Shown: piece after piece, positions 23,927 to 32,535 of the stretch | Position numbering within the stretch: position 1 is the first letter of the stretch | How the letters are laid out: each line of letters opens with the position of its first letter | Source: Caballeronia calidae | GTDB lineage: Bacteria; Pseudomonadota; Gammaproteobacteria; Burkholderiales; Burkholderiaceae | Direction of reading: 5' to 3' | NCBI RefSeq assembly: GCF_900044055.2 | Contig: NZ_FCOX02000035.1 | Coordinates: 32,200 to 96,199, forward strand | DNA length: 64,000 bases | The notes under the pieces: model-generated | Told to the model about the DNA's origin: nothing | Databases searched by the model: none | Seen by the model: the letters and a program-made list of their open reading frames with translations, nothing else | Translations under genes and position numbers: made by a program

Positions 23927-25459
23927 ATGAGAACGCAGTTGGACTTCGGCAGCATCGAAAGACGGAGCGCGCGGATCGCGCTCGCGTGGGCGGGCATGCT
24001 GCTGGCAGGGTCCGTGCAGGCGGCGCAGCCGGCCGCGCCGGTGAATCCGTCGAACGACCCGGTCGCGTCGGCGGCTCGCATCGCGCAGGCGCGCACGCGC
24101 AATCCGGCGCTCGTCAGGACCGCGCTCGCCGCGCCCGGCGTCGAGATCGGACAGGGCGCGCTCACGCTCGACGCGGGCAAGGGCACGATGCTGCGCCTGC
24201 CGGAAGATGCCACCTCGGTGTTCGTCGCCGATCCGTCGATCGCGGACGTGCATGTGCCGTCGCCGAAGACGGTATTCGTGCTCGGCAAGAAGACCGGCAC
24301 GACCTCGCTCTATGTGCTCGGGCCGAACAACAGGACGCTGTTGCAGCGCACGGTGATCGTCGCGCGCGACATGATGGCCGTGCGCAACATGCTCTCGGCG
24401 CGCTTTCCGAACCTGAACGTGCAGGTGACGACGGCTCAGGGCTCGCTGCTCGTGTCGGGCCAGGTGCCGAGCTCCGCCGATGCCGACGCGGTCGTGCAGG
24501 CCGTCACGCCCTTTCTCGCCGACAAGGAAGCGCTGATCAACCGTCTGACGGTGGATCGTCCGTTGCAGGTGCAATTGCGCGTGCGCATCACCGAAGTGGA
24601 CCGCAACGTCACGCAGCAGCTCGGCATCAACTGGCAGGCGCTTGGAACCTCCGGCAACTGGCTCGGCGGCCTCTTCAGCGGCCGTCCGATCCAGAACCTG
24701 AATCAGCCGATCGCGAACGGCAGCGGCGGCGTGACCTATCCGGTCAACCTCGCGGCCAACAACGCGTTCTCGTTCCTTGCCGGCTTCAAGACGGCCAACA
24801 CCGACATCCGCGCGCTCATCGACGCCCTGAACCAGGAAGGGCTGCTCACCGTGCTCGCGGAGCCGAATCTCGTGGCGATGTCGGGCCAGACGGCGAGCTT
24901 CCTCGCGGGCGGCGAGTTCCCGATTCCGGTGTCGCAGACCAACGGCGCGATCTCGGTGGAGTTCAAGCAGTTCGGCATCAAGCTCGACTTCACGCCGACC
25001 GTGCTGAACGAGCGCCGCATCAGCCTGAAGGTGCGCCCGGAAGTGAGCCAGATCGACACGACCGCGAGCGTGACGACGGGCGGCGTGACCGTGCCGGGCC
25101 TTTCCGTGCGCCGCGCCGACACGACGGTCGAGCTCGCGAGCGGCCAGAGCTTCGCGATCGGCGGCCTCCTGCAAAGCAACACGACGGACATCGTTTCGCA
25201 GGTGCCCGGCATCGGCTCGATACCGGTGCTCGGCAAGCTGTTCTCGTCGTCGAACTATCAGAACAACAAGACCGAGCTCGTCATCATGGTGACGCCGTAT
25301 CTCGTCGAGCCGACCGATTCTTCGAAGCTGCGCTCGCCGCTCGATTCGCTGATCTCGCCTTCGAGCGACGTCGAATACAGCTTCCAGCGCAAGTCGGGTA
25401 CAACGCAGCCGTCCGCTTCCGAACCGCGTCTCGTGGGCGCGGCGGGCTACGTCTATTGA
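23927..25459 (+). CDS. cpaC: Tad secretin CpaC/RcpA
   Basis: A 510-residue outer-membrane secretin through which the Flp pilus exits. A signal peptide (RIALAWAGMLLAGSVQA) follows the ATG at 23927, which has AGGA nine bases upstream. An in-frame ATG at 23825 overlapping the cpaB stop would add 34 residues before the signal. The N-terminal pilus-and-secretin domain (GKGTMLRLPEDATSVFVADPSIADV) and a BON-like domain precede the secretin core (LLTVLAEPNLVAMSGQTASFLAGGEFPIPV). The end has VPGIGSIPVLGKLFSS and ELVIMVTPYLVEP. Confidence 0.94.
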   Translation: MRTQLDFGSIERRSARIALAWAGMLLAGSVQAAQPAAPVNPSNDPVASAARIAQARTRNPALVRTALAAPGVEIGQGALTLDAGKGTMLRLPEDATSVFVADPSIADVHVPSPKTVFVLGKKTGTTSLYVLGPNNRTLLQRTVIVARDMMAVRNMLSARFPNLNVQVTTAQGSLLVSGQVPSSADADAVVQAVTPFLADKEALINRLTVDRPLQVQLRVRITEVDRNVTQQLGINWQALGTSGNWLGGLFSGRPIQNLNQPIANGSGGVTYPVNLAANNAFSFLAGFKTANTDIRALIDALNQEGLLTVLAEPNLVAMSGQTASFLAGGEFPIPVSQTNGAISVEFKQFGIKLDFTPTVLNERRISLKVRPEVSQIDTTASVTTGGVTVPGLSVRRADTTVELASGQSFAIGGLLQSNTTDIVSQVPGIGSIPVLGKLFSSSNYQNNKTELVIMVTPYLVEPTDSSKLRSPLDSLISPSSDVEYSFQRKSGTTQPSASEPRLVGAAGYVY

Positions 25460-25469
25460 GCACCACGCC

Positions 25470-25862
25470 ATGAAACACGCACATCGTTCGACTCGTTATC
25501 CGGCACTCGCCGTGCTGCTCGCGCTCGCGCTCGCGTGCGGGCTTTCCGGATGCTTCCAGCCGCCGCGCAATATGCCCAACGACACGGTGATCGACTACGA
25601 CGGCCATAACGCCGTGCCGCCCGATTGCGACGCGCTCACCCGCGCATCGCTTCTGACCGACGCCGGCCGGCGCCGCCCCGCGATGCAATGGGGCTGTGCA
25701 ACCTATACGAACCTCGCGGCGCAGCTCGCGCATCCGGCCGACATCGTCGCGCCGCAGACGCTCGGCCCGGCCAACGGCGCCACGGCGGCGAGCGCGATGC
25801 GCCGCTACGAGACCGGCCGCGTGATCCCGCTCGACACGAGCTCGTCGCGCGAATCGAAGTAG
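25470..25862 (+). CDS. cpaD: CpaD-like pilus assembly lipoprotein
   Basis: A 130-residue predicted lipoprotein. The lipobox is LSGC after a hydrophobic leader. The C-terminal segment WGCATYTNLAAQLAHPADIVAPQTLGPANGATAASAMRRYETGRV is the CpaD signature. It is shorter than Caulobacter CpaD and lacks most of the N-terminal domain, but its position between cpaC and cpaE and the intact signature support the call. It likely assists the secretin at the outer membrane. Confidence 0.87.
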   Translation: MKHAHRSTRYPALAVLLALALACGLSGCFQPPRNMPNDTVIDYDGHNAVPPDCDALTRASLLTDAGRRRPAMQWGCATYTNLAAQLAHPADIVAPQTLGPANGATAASAMRRYETGRVIPLDTSSSRESK

Positions 25863-25881
25863 CGCCCAACAGACCGACATC

Positions 25882-27102
25882 ATGAGCACCACAGAGATCA
25901 GTTTCTTCAAGGGCAAGCAGGGCGTCCGGGTCGCGGACTTCATCGCGTTCGTGGCGGACCGCAAGACCGAGCAGGTGTTGAAGAGCTTCGTGCTCGAGCA
26001 GGCGATGCCCCACGTGCATATCGCCATGGGCGGCATGGACGACGCCATCGCGCATCTGTCGAAGATCGAGCGTTCGCCGCTCTTTCTGCTCGTGGACCTC
26101 GAAGGGTCGGTGATGCCGCTCTCGGAACTCGGCCGCCTCGCAGAAGTGTGCGAGCCGTCGGTGCAGGTCGTCGCGATCGGCGAGCGCAACGACGTCGGCC
26201 TCTTTCGCAGCCTGCTCAAGATCGGCGTGCGCGATTATCTCGTCAAGCCGCTGACCGTCGAGCTGCTCAAGCGCACCGTCAACGTGTCCGAGGGCAAGGT
26301 GAGCCCGGTCACGCTGGCGCGCGCGGGCAAGACCATCGCGTTCGCGGGTGCGCGCGGGGGCGTCGGCGTGACGACGCTCGCGCTCAATCTCGCGCGCTAT
26401 CTCGCGGAAGACACGCATCGCCGCGTCGCGTATGTCGACCTGAAGCTGTGCGGCGGCGCCGCCAACAGCATGCTCGGCACGCAGAGCAACAACGGTCTCG
26501 TCGACGTGCTGCAGAACGTGCATCGCCTCGATCCGCAATATGTGGAGCGCACGCTGGTCGCGAACGGCAGCCGCCTCTTCGTGCTGTCGGCGGATATCGA
26601 CTACGGCTCGACCAAGGCGTTCGAGCCGGGCGCGCTGCGCCGCGTGGTCGAACTGCTGTGCGACAGCTTCCATTACGTGATTCTCGATATCGGCGATCCG
26701 AGCGACGCGCTCGCCGCCGAAGCGCTGGATCACGCGTCGCGCGTGTATCTCGTCGCGGACCGCTCGGTGCATGCGACGCGCGAGACCATTCGCCTCCTGC
26801 GCTATGTCGAGGACCGCGACAACAACCCGCCGACTTCCGTCCTGCTCAACAACCCGAACGCCGCGACCGCGGGCAAGGTGCAGCCGGCCGATTTCATGAC
26901 CGCCGTGGGCCGCACCGTGCTGCACGAAGTGCAGTTCGAGCCGAAGGCGCTCGCGACCGCGGAGAACCTGGGCGAAGCGCCGCGCGAGCGCAATCCGAAT
27001 GCCTTCATGCAGACCATCGCGCGCATCGCCAACGACCTGACGGGCCAGCATGCCGCCGTCGAGCGCACGTTCCTGAGCAAGTTCAAACTGAGGAGGGCGT
27101 GA
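25882..27102 (+). CDS. cpaE: TadZ/CpaE-like pilus localisation ATPase
   Basis: A 406-residue protein with an N-terminal receiver-like domain (residues about 1-130) and a MinD/ParA-like ATPase. The deviant Walker A is atypical here: GARGGVGVTTLALNLARYL has neither the signature lysine nor the usual GK(T/S). TadZ proteins with atypical nucleotide sites are known, so activity may be low or absent. VAYVDLKLCGG, and ILDIGDPSDALAAEAL near residue 270, are the switch regions. It positions the Tad machine at the cell pole in other species. It abuts cpaF. Confidence 0.92.
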   Translation: MSTTEISFFKGKQGVRVADFIAFVADRKTEQVLKSFVLEQAMPHVHIAMGGMDDAIAHLSKIERSPLFLLVDLEGSVMPLSELGRLAEVCEPSVQVVAIGERNDVGLFRSLLKIGVRDYLVKPLTVELLKRTVNVSEGKVSPVTLARAGKTIAFAGARGGVGVTTLALNLARYLAEDTHRRVAYVDLKLCGGAANSMLGTQSNNGLVDVLQNVHRLDPQYVERTLVANGSRLFVLSADIDYGSTKAFEPGALRRVVELLCDSFHYVILDIGDPSDALAAEALDHASRVYLVADRSVHATRETIRLLRYVEDRDNNPPTSVLLNNPNAATAGKVQPADFMTAVGRTVLHEVQFEPKALATAENLGEAPRERNPNAFMQTIARIANDLTGQHAAVERTFLSKFKLRRA

Positions 27103-28511
27103 TGTTCGGGCAAAAGCAGGTGCGCGCCACGCCGCCGTCCGAACTCGCGGACGGCGCGCCGCCGCAGGGCGAGGCGGCGCCGCTTGCGCTCGTCGAGAAG
27201 CCTTCCGCGCCCGCGCCCGCGCGTTCGCAACCCGCCGACGGCCACGAATCGCTCGTGCGCTCCGATCTCTTCAGGACGATTCGCGCAGGCGTGTTCGCCG
27301 CGATGAATCCGTCGGCGGCGGTCGGCAAGACGCGCGAGCAGATGAAGCCCGCCGTCGAGACGCTCGTCGTCGATGTCGCGGAGCGCGAGCGCCTCAACGT
27401 GACGATCGCGGAGCAGGTGCAGATCGTCGGCGAGCTGTTGAACGACATGTTCGGCCTCGGCCCGATCGAGCCCCTGCTCGCCGATGAAACCATCACCGAC
27501 GTGCTCGTCAACGGCCCCGATCAGGTCTGGGTCGAGCGGCACGGGCGGCTCGAGCTGACCAACTGCAAGTTCCGCGACAACGCGCATGTGATCAACGTCG
27601 CGCAGCGCATCGCGGCGGGCGTCGGGCGGCGCGTCGACGAAAGCAGCCCGATGGTCGATGCGCGTCTCGCCGACGGCAGCCGCGTGAACGTCGTGCTGCC
27701 GCCGCTCGCGATCCACGGCGCATCGATATCGATCCGCAAGTTTTCGAAGCGCAACATCACGCTGCACCGCATGTCGCAGCAGGGCAACATGTCGGCGGCG
27801 ATGGCGACCGTCCTCAAGCTCGCGAGCACGTGCCGGCTCAACGTCATCGTGTCGGGCGGCACGGGCTCGGGCAAGACGACGCTGCTCAACGCGCTGTCGC
27901 ACTTCATCGGCCACGGCGAGCGCACGGTGACGATCGAGGATGCGGCCGAGCTGCAGCTCGTGCAGCCGCATGTCGTGAGTCTCGAAACGCGGCCGGAAAA
28001 CGCGGAAGGGCTCGGCGCGGTGACGCAGCGCGATCTCGTGCGCAACGCGCTGCGGATGCGCCCGGACCGCATCATTCTGGGCGAGACGCGCGGCGCGGAA
28101 GCCTTCGACGTGCTGCAGGCGATGAACACCGGCCACGACGGCTCGATGACCACGATCCACGCGAACACGCCGCGCGACGGCATCACGCGTCTCGAAAGCA
28201 TGGTGATGATGGCGAACGGCAATCTGCCGCTCCTGTCGATCCGCCGCCAGATCGCGAGCGCGGTGCATCTGATCGTGCAGATCGAGCGGATGCGCGACGG
28301 CATGCGGCGCGTCACGCGCATCACCGAGCTCGTCGGCATGGAAGGCGACGTCATCATCACGCAGGATCTCTTCGCGTTCCGCTACGACGCGAGCGCCTAC
28401 AGCGAGGAAGTGAAGGGCGTGTTCGAGACTGCGGCCGTGCGCCCCGCGTTCGCGCAGCGCGCCGCGTACTACGGTCTCGAGGATGCGCTGCTGGACGCGA
28501 TGAAGCCATGA
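27102..28511 (+). CDS. cpaF: Tad pilus assembly/secretion ATPase CpaF/TadA
   Basis: A 469-residue GspE-type hexameric ATPase powering pilus assembly. Walker A is GGTGSGKTTLLNAL, followed by the Asp box (RTVTIEDAAELQL), Walker B region PDRIILGETRGAEAFDVLQAMNTGHDGSMTTIHAN and the His box. The N-terminal 50 residues are Pro/Ala-rich and disordered. AGGAGGG at 27091-27097 gives a strong start, one base after the cpaE frame ends. It overlaps tadB by 4 bp. Confidence 0.96.
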   Translation: MFGQKQVRATPPSELADGAPPQGEAAPLALVEKPSAPAPARSQPADGHESLVRSDLFRTIRAGVFAAMNPSAAVGKTREQMKPAVETLVVDVAERERLNVTIAEQVQIVGELLNDMFGLGPIEPLLADETITDVLVNGPDQVWVERHGRLELTNCKFRDNAHVINVAQRIAAGVGRRVDESSPMVDARLADGSRVNVVLPPLAIHGASISIRKFSKRNITLHRMSQQGNMSAAMATVLKLASTCRLNVIVSGGTGSGKTTLLNALSHFIGHGERTVTIEDAAELQLVQPHVVSLETRPENAEGLGAVTQRDLVRNALRMRPDRIILGETRGAEAFDVLQAMNTGHDGSMTTIHANTPRDGITRLESMVMMANGNLPLLSIRRQIASAVHLIVQIERMRDGMRRVTRITELVGMEGDVIITQDLFAFRYDASAYSEEVKGVFETAAVRPAFAQRAAYYGLEDALLDAMKP

Positions 28512-29482
28512 ACCTCATCAACCTCGTCACCTTCGCCGCGTTCGCATGCGTGCTGCTCGCCGGCGTGATGATCGTGATCGTGCAGGACATGCGCAACGAC
28601 CGTCCGCCCGCGCGCATCCGCCAGCGCATGGAGCAGTCGTTCGCGGCGCAGGGCGCGCACGCGGCGCAGGCGAACAAGCTCGATCTCGACATCTTCCAGG
28701 TCAACCGCAAGAACAACGCGCTCACGCGCTGGACCGGGCCGCGTCTCGCGCGCCTGCGCACGGTCGCGGGCGCGAACGGCGTGCGCATCGTGGTCATCGC
28801 GGCGCTCGCGGGCGAACTGGTCGCCGTGCTGATGAACCGCTTCATGCCGATGCCCGATTTCGCGCGGCCGCTCGTGATCATCGGCCTGCCGGTCTTCGCG
28901 CTCGTGCAGTCGTACCGCTTTCTGATCGAGCGTTTTCGCAAGCGCTTCCTCGACGGCTTTCCCGATGTCATCGACATGATCGTGCGCGCCGTGCGCGCGG
29001 GCGTGCCGGTCACGCAGGTGATCGGCTCGGCGGCAGGCGAGTGCCGCGAGCCGCTGAAAAGCGAGTTTCAGTTGATGGCGGACTCGCTGCAAGTGGGCCT
29101 CGATCTGGAAGAAGTGCTCACGGTGGCGATGCGCCGCATCGAGATCGCCGACTTCTCGTTCTTCTGCGTGTGTCTGCTGCTGCAGCGCGAAACCGGCGGG
29201 CAGCTCGGCGAGACGCTGGAAAACCTGTCGGGCATCGTGCGCACGCGCCGTGAGATTCGCCAGAAGACCCGGGCGCTGACCGGCGAGGCGCGCATCACGA
29301 CGAAGATCCTCGCCGCCATTCCCGTGTTCATCATGCTGTCGATGTACGCGCTCAACCGGTCCTATCTGATGGTGCTGTTCACCACCGAATCCGGGCACAA
29401 CCTGCTCACGTTCGGCGCAGTGTCGATCGGCATGGGGCTGTTCGTGATCGGCAAGATGTCGAAGCTCGATACCTCGCGATGA
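28508..29482 (+). CDS. tadB: Tad inner-membrane platform protein TadB
   Basis: A 324-residue GspF-like membrane protein. The type II secretion F domain is visible (FPDVIDMIVRAVRAGVPVTQVIG, then LLLQRETGGQLGETLENLSGIVRTRREIRQKTRALTGEARITTKIL) with four hydrophobic helices. It pairs with TadC. ATG overlaps the stop of cpaF, and its own stop overlaps the tadC start. Confidence 0.94.
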   Translation: MNLINLVTFAAFACVLLAGVMIVIVQDMRNDRPPARIRQRMEQSFAAQGAHAAQANKLDLDIFQVNRKNNALTRWTGPRLARLRTVAGANGVRIVVIAALAGELVAVLMNRFMPMPDFARPLVIIGLPVFALVQSYRFLIERFRKRFLDGFPDVIDMIVRAVRAGVPVTQVIGSAAGECREPLKSEFQLMADSLQVGLDLEEVLTVAMRRIEIADFSFFCVCLLLQRETGGQLGETLENLSGIVRTRREIRQKTRALTGEARITTKILAAIPVFIMLSMYALNRSYLMVLFTTESGHNLLTFGAVSIGMGLFVIGKMSKLDTSR

Positions 29483-30447
29483 ACCCGAACAACGTCGAAA
29501 CCCTCGTCAACCTGCTGATGCTCCTCGGCCTGCTCGCCGCGCTCGCGGTGTGGTGGGCGCACAAGCACGGCGGCAAGCGCGGACGCATCGCGGAGCGCGC
29601 GCGCATGGCCGCGGCCACGCATCGCTTCGAGAGCGCGGCGGCGTCCGACGACGGCGAGAACACGCCGTTCTCCGAGCGCCTGCTGCGGCGTCTCGCGCGC
29701 ATCGGCGACAAGATTCCGCTCTTCGACGCGAAGTACCGCCTCAAGCTGCAAAAGGAAATGGTCAAGAGCGGCTACCGCAGCCATCTCGCGGTGTCGATCC
29801 TGCTCGCGGTGAAGTTCTTCTGCGGGCTCGCGTGCGCCGCCGCGACCGTGATGCTCGGCTCGCGCATTCCGATGATCGGCGCGTATCCGGCGGGGCGCGG
29901 CATCGCGATGCTGATGGTGTTCATCGTCGGCATGATCGTGCCGGAGTACGTGGTCGCGTTGAAGGCGTCGCGCCGCCGCAAGGCGATGGCCGCCTGCCTG
30001 CCCGATGCGCTCGATCTGCTCGTCATCTGCACGAATGCGGGCAACAGTCTCGGCGTGTCGATCCGGCGCGTGGCCAACGAGCTCGAGACGATCTGTCCGC
30101 CGCTTTCCGACGAGTTCTCGCTCGCCGCCGACGAGCTGAAGCTCTCCGGCGACAGCACGCGCGCGCTCAACAATCTCGCCGAGCGCATCGACCTGCCGTC
30201 GATTCGCGCGCTCATCTCCACGCTCACGCAGTCGATGCGCTACGGCACGCCCATCACGCAGGCGTTGCGCACGCTTTCGCGCACCGAGCGCGTCGCGCAT
30301 ATCGTGTCGCTCGAGGAGAAGGCCGCGAAGCTCGCGCCGAAGATGGTCGTGCCGATGATGCTGTTCATTCTCCCCGCGATCATCGCCATCGCGGCGGGGC
30401 CTGCCGTTATCCAGTTGCTTGCGTTCATCGCGGGAAGTTCGAAATGA
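29479..30447 (+). CDS. tadC: Tad inner-membrane platform protein TadC
   Basis: A 322-residue second GspF-like platform subunit. Family segments are ACLPDALDLLVICTNAGNSLGVSIRRVANEL and AHIVSLEEKAAKLAPKMVVPMMLFILPAIIAIAAGPAVIQLL, with an N-terminal helix and three more. Start and stop overlap tadB and tadD by 4 bp, so the translation of all three is probably coupled. Confidence 0.94.
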   Translation: MNPNNVETLVNLLMLLGLLAALAVWWAHKHGGKRGRIAERARMAAATHRFESAAASDDGENTPFSERLLRRLARIGDKIPLFDAKYRLKLQKEMVKSGYRSHLAVSILLAVKFFCGLACAAATVMLGSRIPMIGAYPAGRGIAMLMVFIVGMIVPEYVVALKASRRRKAMAACLPDALDLLVICTNAGNSLGVSIRRVANELETICPPLSDEFSLAADELKLSGDSTRALNNLAERIDLPSIRALISTLTQSMRYGTPITQALRTLSRTERVAHIVSLEEKAAKLAPKMVVPMMLFILPAIIAIAAGPAVIQLLAFIAGSSK

Positions 30448-31340
30448 AGTCATCCATTCAACGTGCCGCACGCTTTGCGGGCCTTGTCTCCACGATCGCG
30501 CTCGTGCTCGCCGCGGCGGGCTGCACGACGACCGTGCGTCAGGTCACCGAAACGCGCCCCGTGCTGCGCAACTCCGCGCCGAGCACGATGAGCGAGCTGC
30601 GCATCGCGGACACGGCGCTCGAATCCGGCAACTTCGATCTCGCGACCTCGCTGTACGAAAAGGCCGTGCAGGCCGATCCGAAGTCCGTGCCCGGCATGAC
30701 GGGCCTCGGCAACACGCTGTACAGCGTCGGCGACTACACGCGCGCGGGTGTCTACTATCGGCGCGCGAGCGAGCTCGATGCGAAGGCGACACCGCCGCTC
30801 ATCGGCCTCGCGCGCGTGGCGATTCATCAGCGCCGCTTCGCCGACGCCATCGCCATCTATCGCCGCGTGCTGACGCTCAAGCCGAACGATCCGCTCGCCT
30901 GCGCGGGCCTCGGCGCGGCGCTCGATCTGTCGGGCGATCACGCGCACGCGCAGGCGTTGCTGCGCGAAGCACTGAACGCCAATCCCGGCGATCCGATGCT
31001 TTCGGTGAATCTGGGGCTGTCGCTCACGCTCGCGGGCGATCCGCGTCAGGGCGCGAACGTGCTGCTCGACGTGACGCGCTTTCCCGCCGCGCCGCCGCAG
31101 GCGCGCCAGAATCTCGCGCTCGCCTACGGCCTGCTCGGCAACGAGGATGCGGCCGCGGCGATTCTCTCGCGCGATCTGCCGAAGGCGTCGGTGCAGGACA
31201 ACCTGCGCTACTACGAGCTGCAGCGCGCGCGCGAAGGGCAGGCGGGGCAGCCGGCGCCGGTGACGCGCGCGCAGCCGGCGAAGGGCGTCGACGTGTCGAC
31301 GGTCGCGATGCCGAAGGTTCAGACGGCGAGCGTGAAGTGA
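30444..31340 (+). CDS. tadD: TPR lipoprotein TadD
   Basis: A 298-residue predicted outer-membrane lipoprotein. The lipobox is AAAGC after a hydrophobic signal. At least four tetratricopeptide repeats follow, at residues about 50-220 (for example SGNFDLATSLYEKAVQADPKS and RFADAIAIYRRVLTLKPNDP). The C-terminal 50 residues are low-complexity. In Tad systems TadD is a pilotin-like factor for secretin assembly. Confidence 0.93.
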   Translation: MKSSIQRAARFAGLVSTIALVLAAAGCTTTVRQVTETRPVLRNSAPSTMSELRIADTALESGNFDLATSLYEKAVQADPKSVPGMTGLGNTLYSVGDYTRAGVYYRRASELDAKATPPLIGLARVAIHQRRFADAIAIYRRVLTLKPNDPLACAGLGAALDLSGDHAHAQALLREALNANPGDPMLSVNLGLSLTLAGDPRQGANVLLDVTRFPAAPPQARQNLALAYGLLGNEDAAAAILSRDLPKASVQDNLRYYELQRAREGQAGQPAPVTRAQPAKGVDVSTVAMPKVQTASVK

Positions 31341-31831
31341 CGCTGCGCGCGACATCGCCGCGACGGCAGCGCCTGTTCCGGCGCCTCGCGCGCGACGAAC
31401 GCGGCGTGTCGGCGATCGAGTTCGCGCTCGTCGCGCCGCTGGTGTTCATCCTGATCCTCGGCACGGTGGAGGTCGCGCTCGACATGATCGTCGATGCCTC
31501 CGTGCAGTTCGCGGCGCAGCAGGCGTCGCGCGCGGGGCTCACCACCGTGGTGCCGTCGAGCGGCACGCGCGACGCCGAGGCGCGGCGCATCGTCTACACC
31601 ATCCTCGGCGGCTGGCGGAATATCGGCGGCACCGTCGACATCGGGACGCGCGCCTACTCCACCTACAACGACATCGCCGCCGGCAACTACCAGGAAACGA
31701 TGGGCGGCTTCGGCGACGTCGTGCTCTACAACATCAGCGTGACGATGCCGACCTTTTCGGGCATTCCGAAGCTCTTCGGCATCGAGACGATGACCTTCCA
31801 ACGCAGCTACCTCGTGCAGAACGAAAAATGA
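31337..31831 (+). CDS. tadE: TadE-like pseudopilin
   Basis: A 164-residue protein with a prepilin-like N terminus: DERGVSAIEFALVAPLVFILILGTVEVAL, with the cleavage Gly, +5 Glu and +6 Phe. A GTG start at 31337 overlaps the tadD TGA. The TadE-type segment after the helix (DASVQFAAQQASRAG) is present. Such minor pilins are cut by the A24 peptidase and act in pilus initiation. Confidence 0.9.
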   Translation: MTLRATSPRRQRLFRRLARDERGVSAIEFALVAPLVFILILGTVEVALDMIVDASVQFAAQQASRAGLTTVVPSSGTRDAEARRIVYTILGGWRNIGGTVDIGTRAYSTYNDIAAGNYQETMGGFGDVVLYNISVTMPTFSGIPKLFGIETMTFQRSYLVQNEK

Positions 31832-32535
31832 CGCCCGCGAACGCAACGAAGCGATTCGCGCTCGGGCGCGCCGTCACGCGCCTGATGCGCTCGGAGCGCG
31901 GCACCGTGACGATCGAGTTCGTGATCGTCGTGCCGCTCATGCTGCTCGTGCTGCTCGGCTTCACCGAGCTGTATCTGTACATGCGCGCCGTGAGTCTCGT
32001 CGAGCACACGGCGTTCACGCTCGCCGATTCCGTTGGGCAGATGAGCAACGTCATCGACGACGGCACGAAGCCCACCAACGCGAACAGCCTCGCCTCGATC
32101 TGGGCCGCGTCGATCCAGCTTGCGTCGCCGAACCAGCTCGCGGCGCACGGCGGCGTGATCGTCACGTCGATCTGCGACAAGACCTCGAACTGCGATTGCA
32201 AGCTCGTGAACTCGTCGACGCTGCTGACGCAGGCGCCGGGCACGGCGGCGGTGCTGTGGTCCGCGAAGCCGTCGTGGCAGCCGAAGGGCATGACCTCGGC
32301 CATCACGACGGCGAACGTGGTGCCCGCGAACTGGCCGTTCCGCGCCGGCGATTCGGCCGTGGCCATCGAGGTCTTCTACAACTACACGCCGTTTTCGATG
32401 ACCGCGCCGTTCTGGAACGCGGCGCCGCTCGCGACGCGCATCTACGAGCGCGTCTACGTGCGGCCGCGCAGCGGGCAGGTGCTTCCTCTCACGAACCCAT
32501 CGGGATCGCCATGCGAAACGACGCCGGCCGTCTGA
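31828..32535 (+). CDS. tadF: TadF/TadE-like pseudopilin
   Basis: A 235-residue protein with a second prepilin-like N terminus, SERGTVTIEFVIVVPLMLLVLLGFTELYLYM, in the order and context of tadF. The periplasmic part holds several Cys residues (ICDKTSNCDCK), which may form disulphides. It overlaps the previous gene by 4 bp and the next by 25 bp. Confidence 0.88.
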   Translation: MTPANATKRFALGRAVTRLMRSERGTVTIEFVIVVPLMLLVLLGFTELYLYMRAVSLVEHTAFTLADSVGQMSNVIDDGTKPTNANSLASIWAASIQLASPNQLAAHGGVIVTSICDKTSNCDCKLVNSSTLLTQAPGTAAVLWSAKPSWQPKGMTSAITTANVVPANWPFRAGDSAVAIEVFYNYTPFSMTAPFWNAAPLATRIYERVYVRPRSGQVLPLTNPSGSPCETTPAV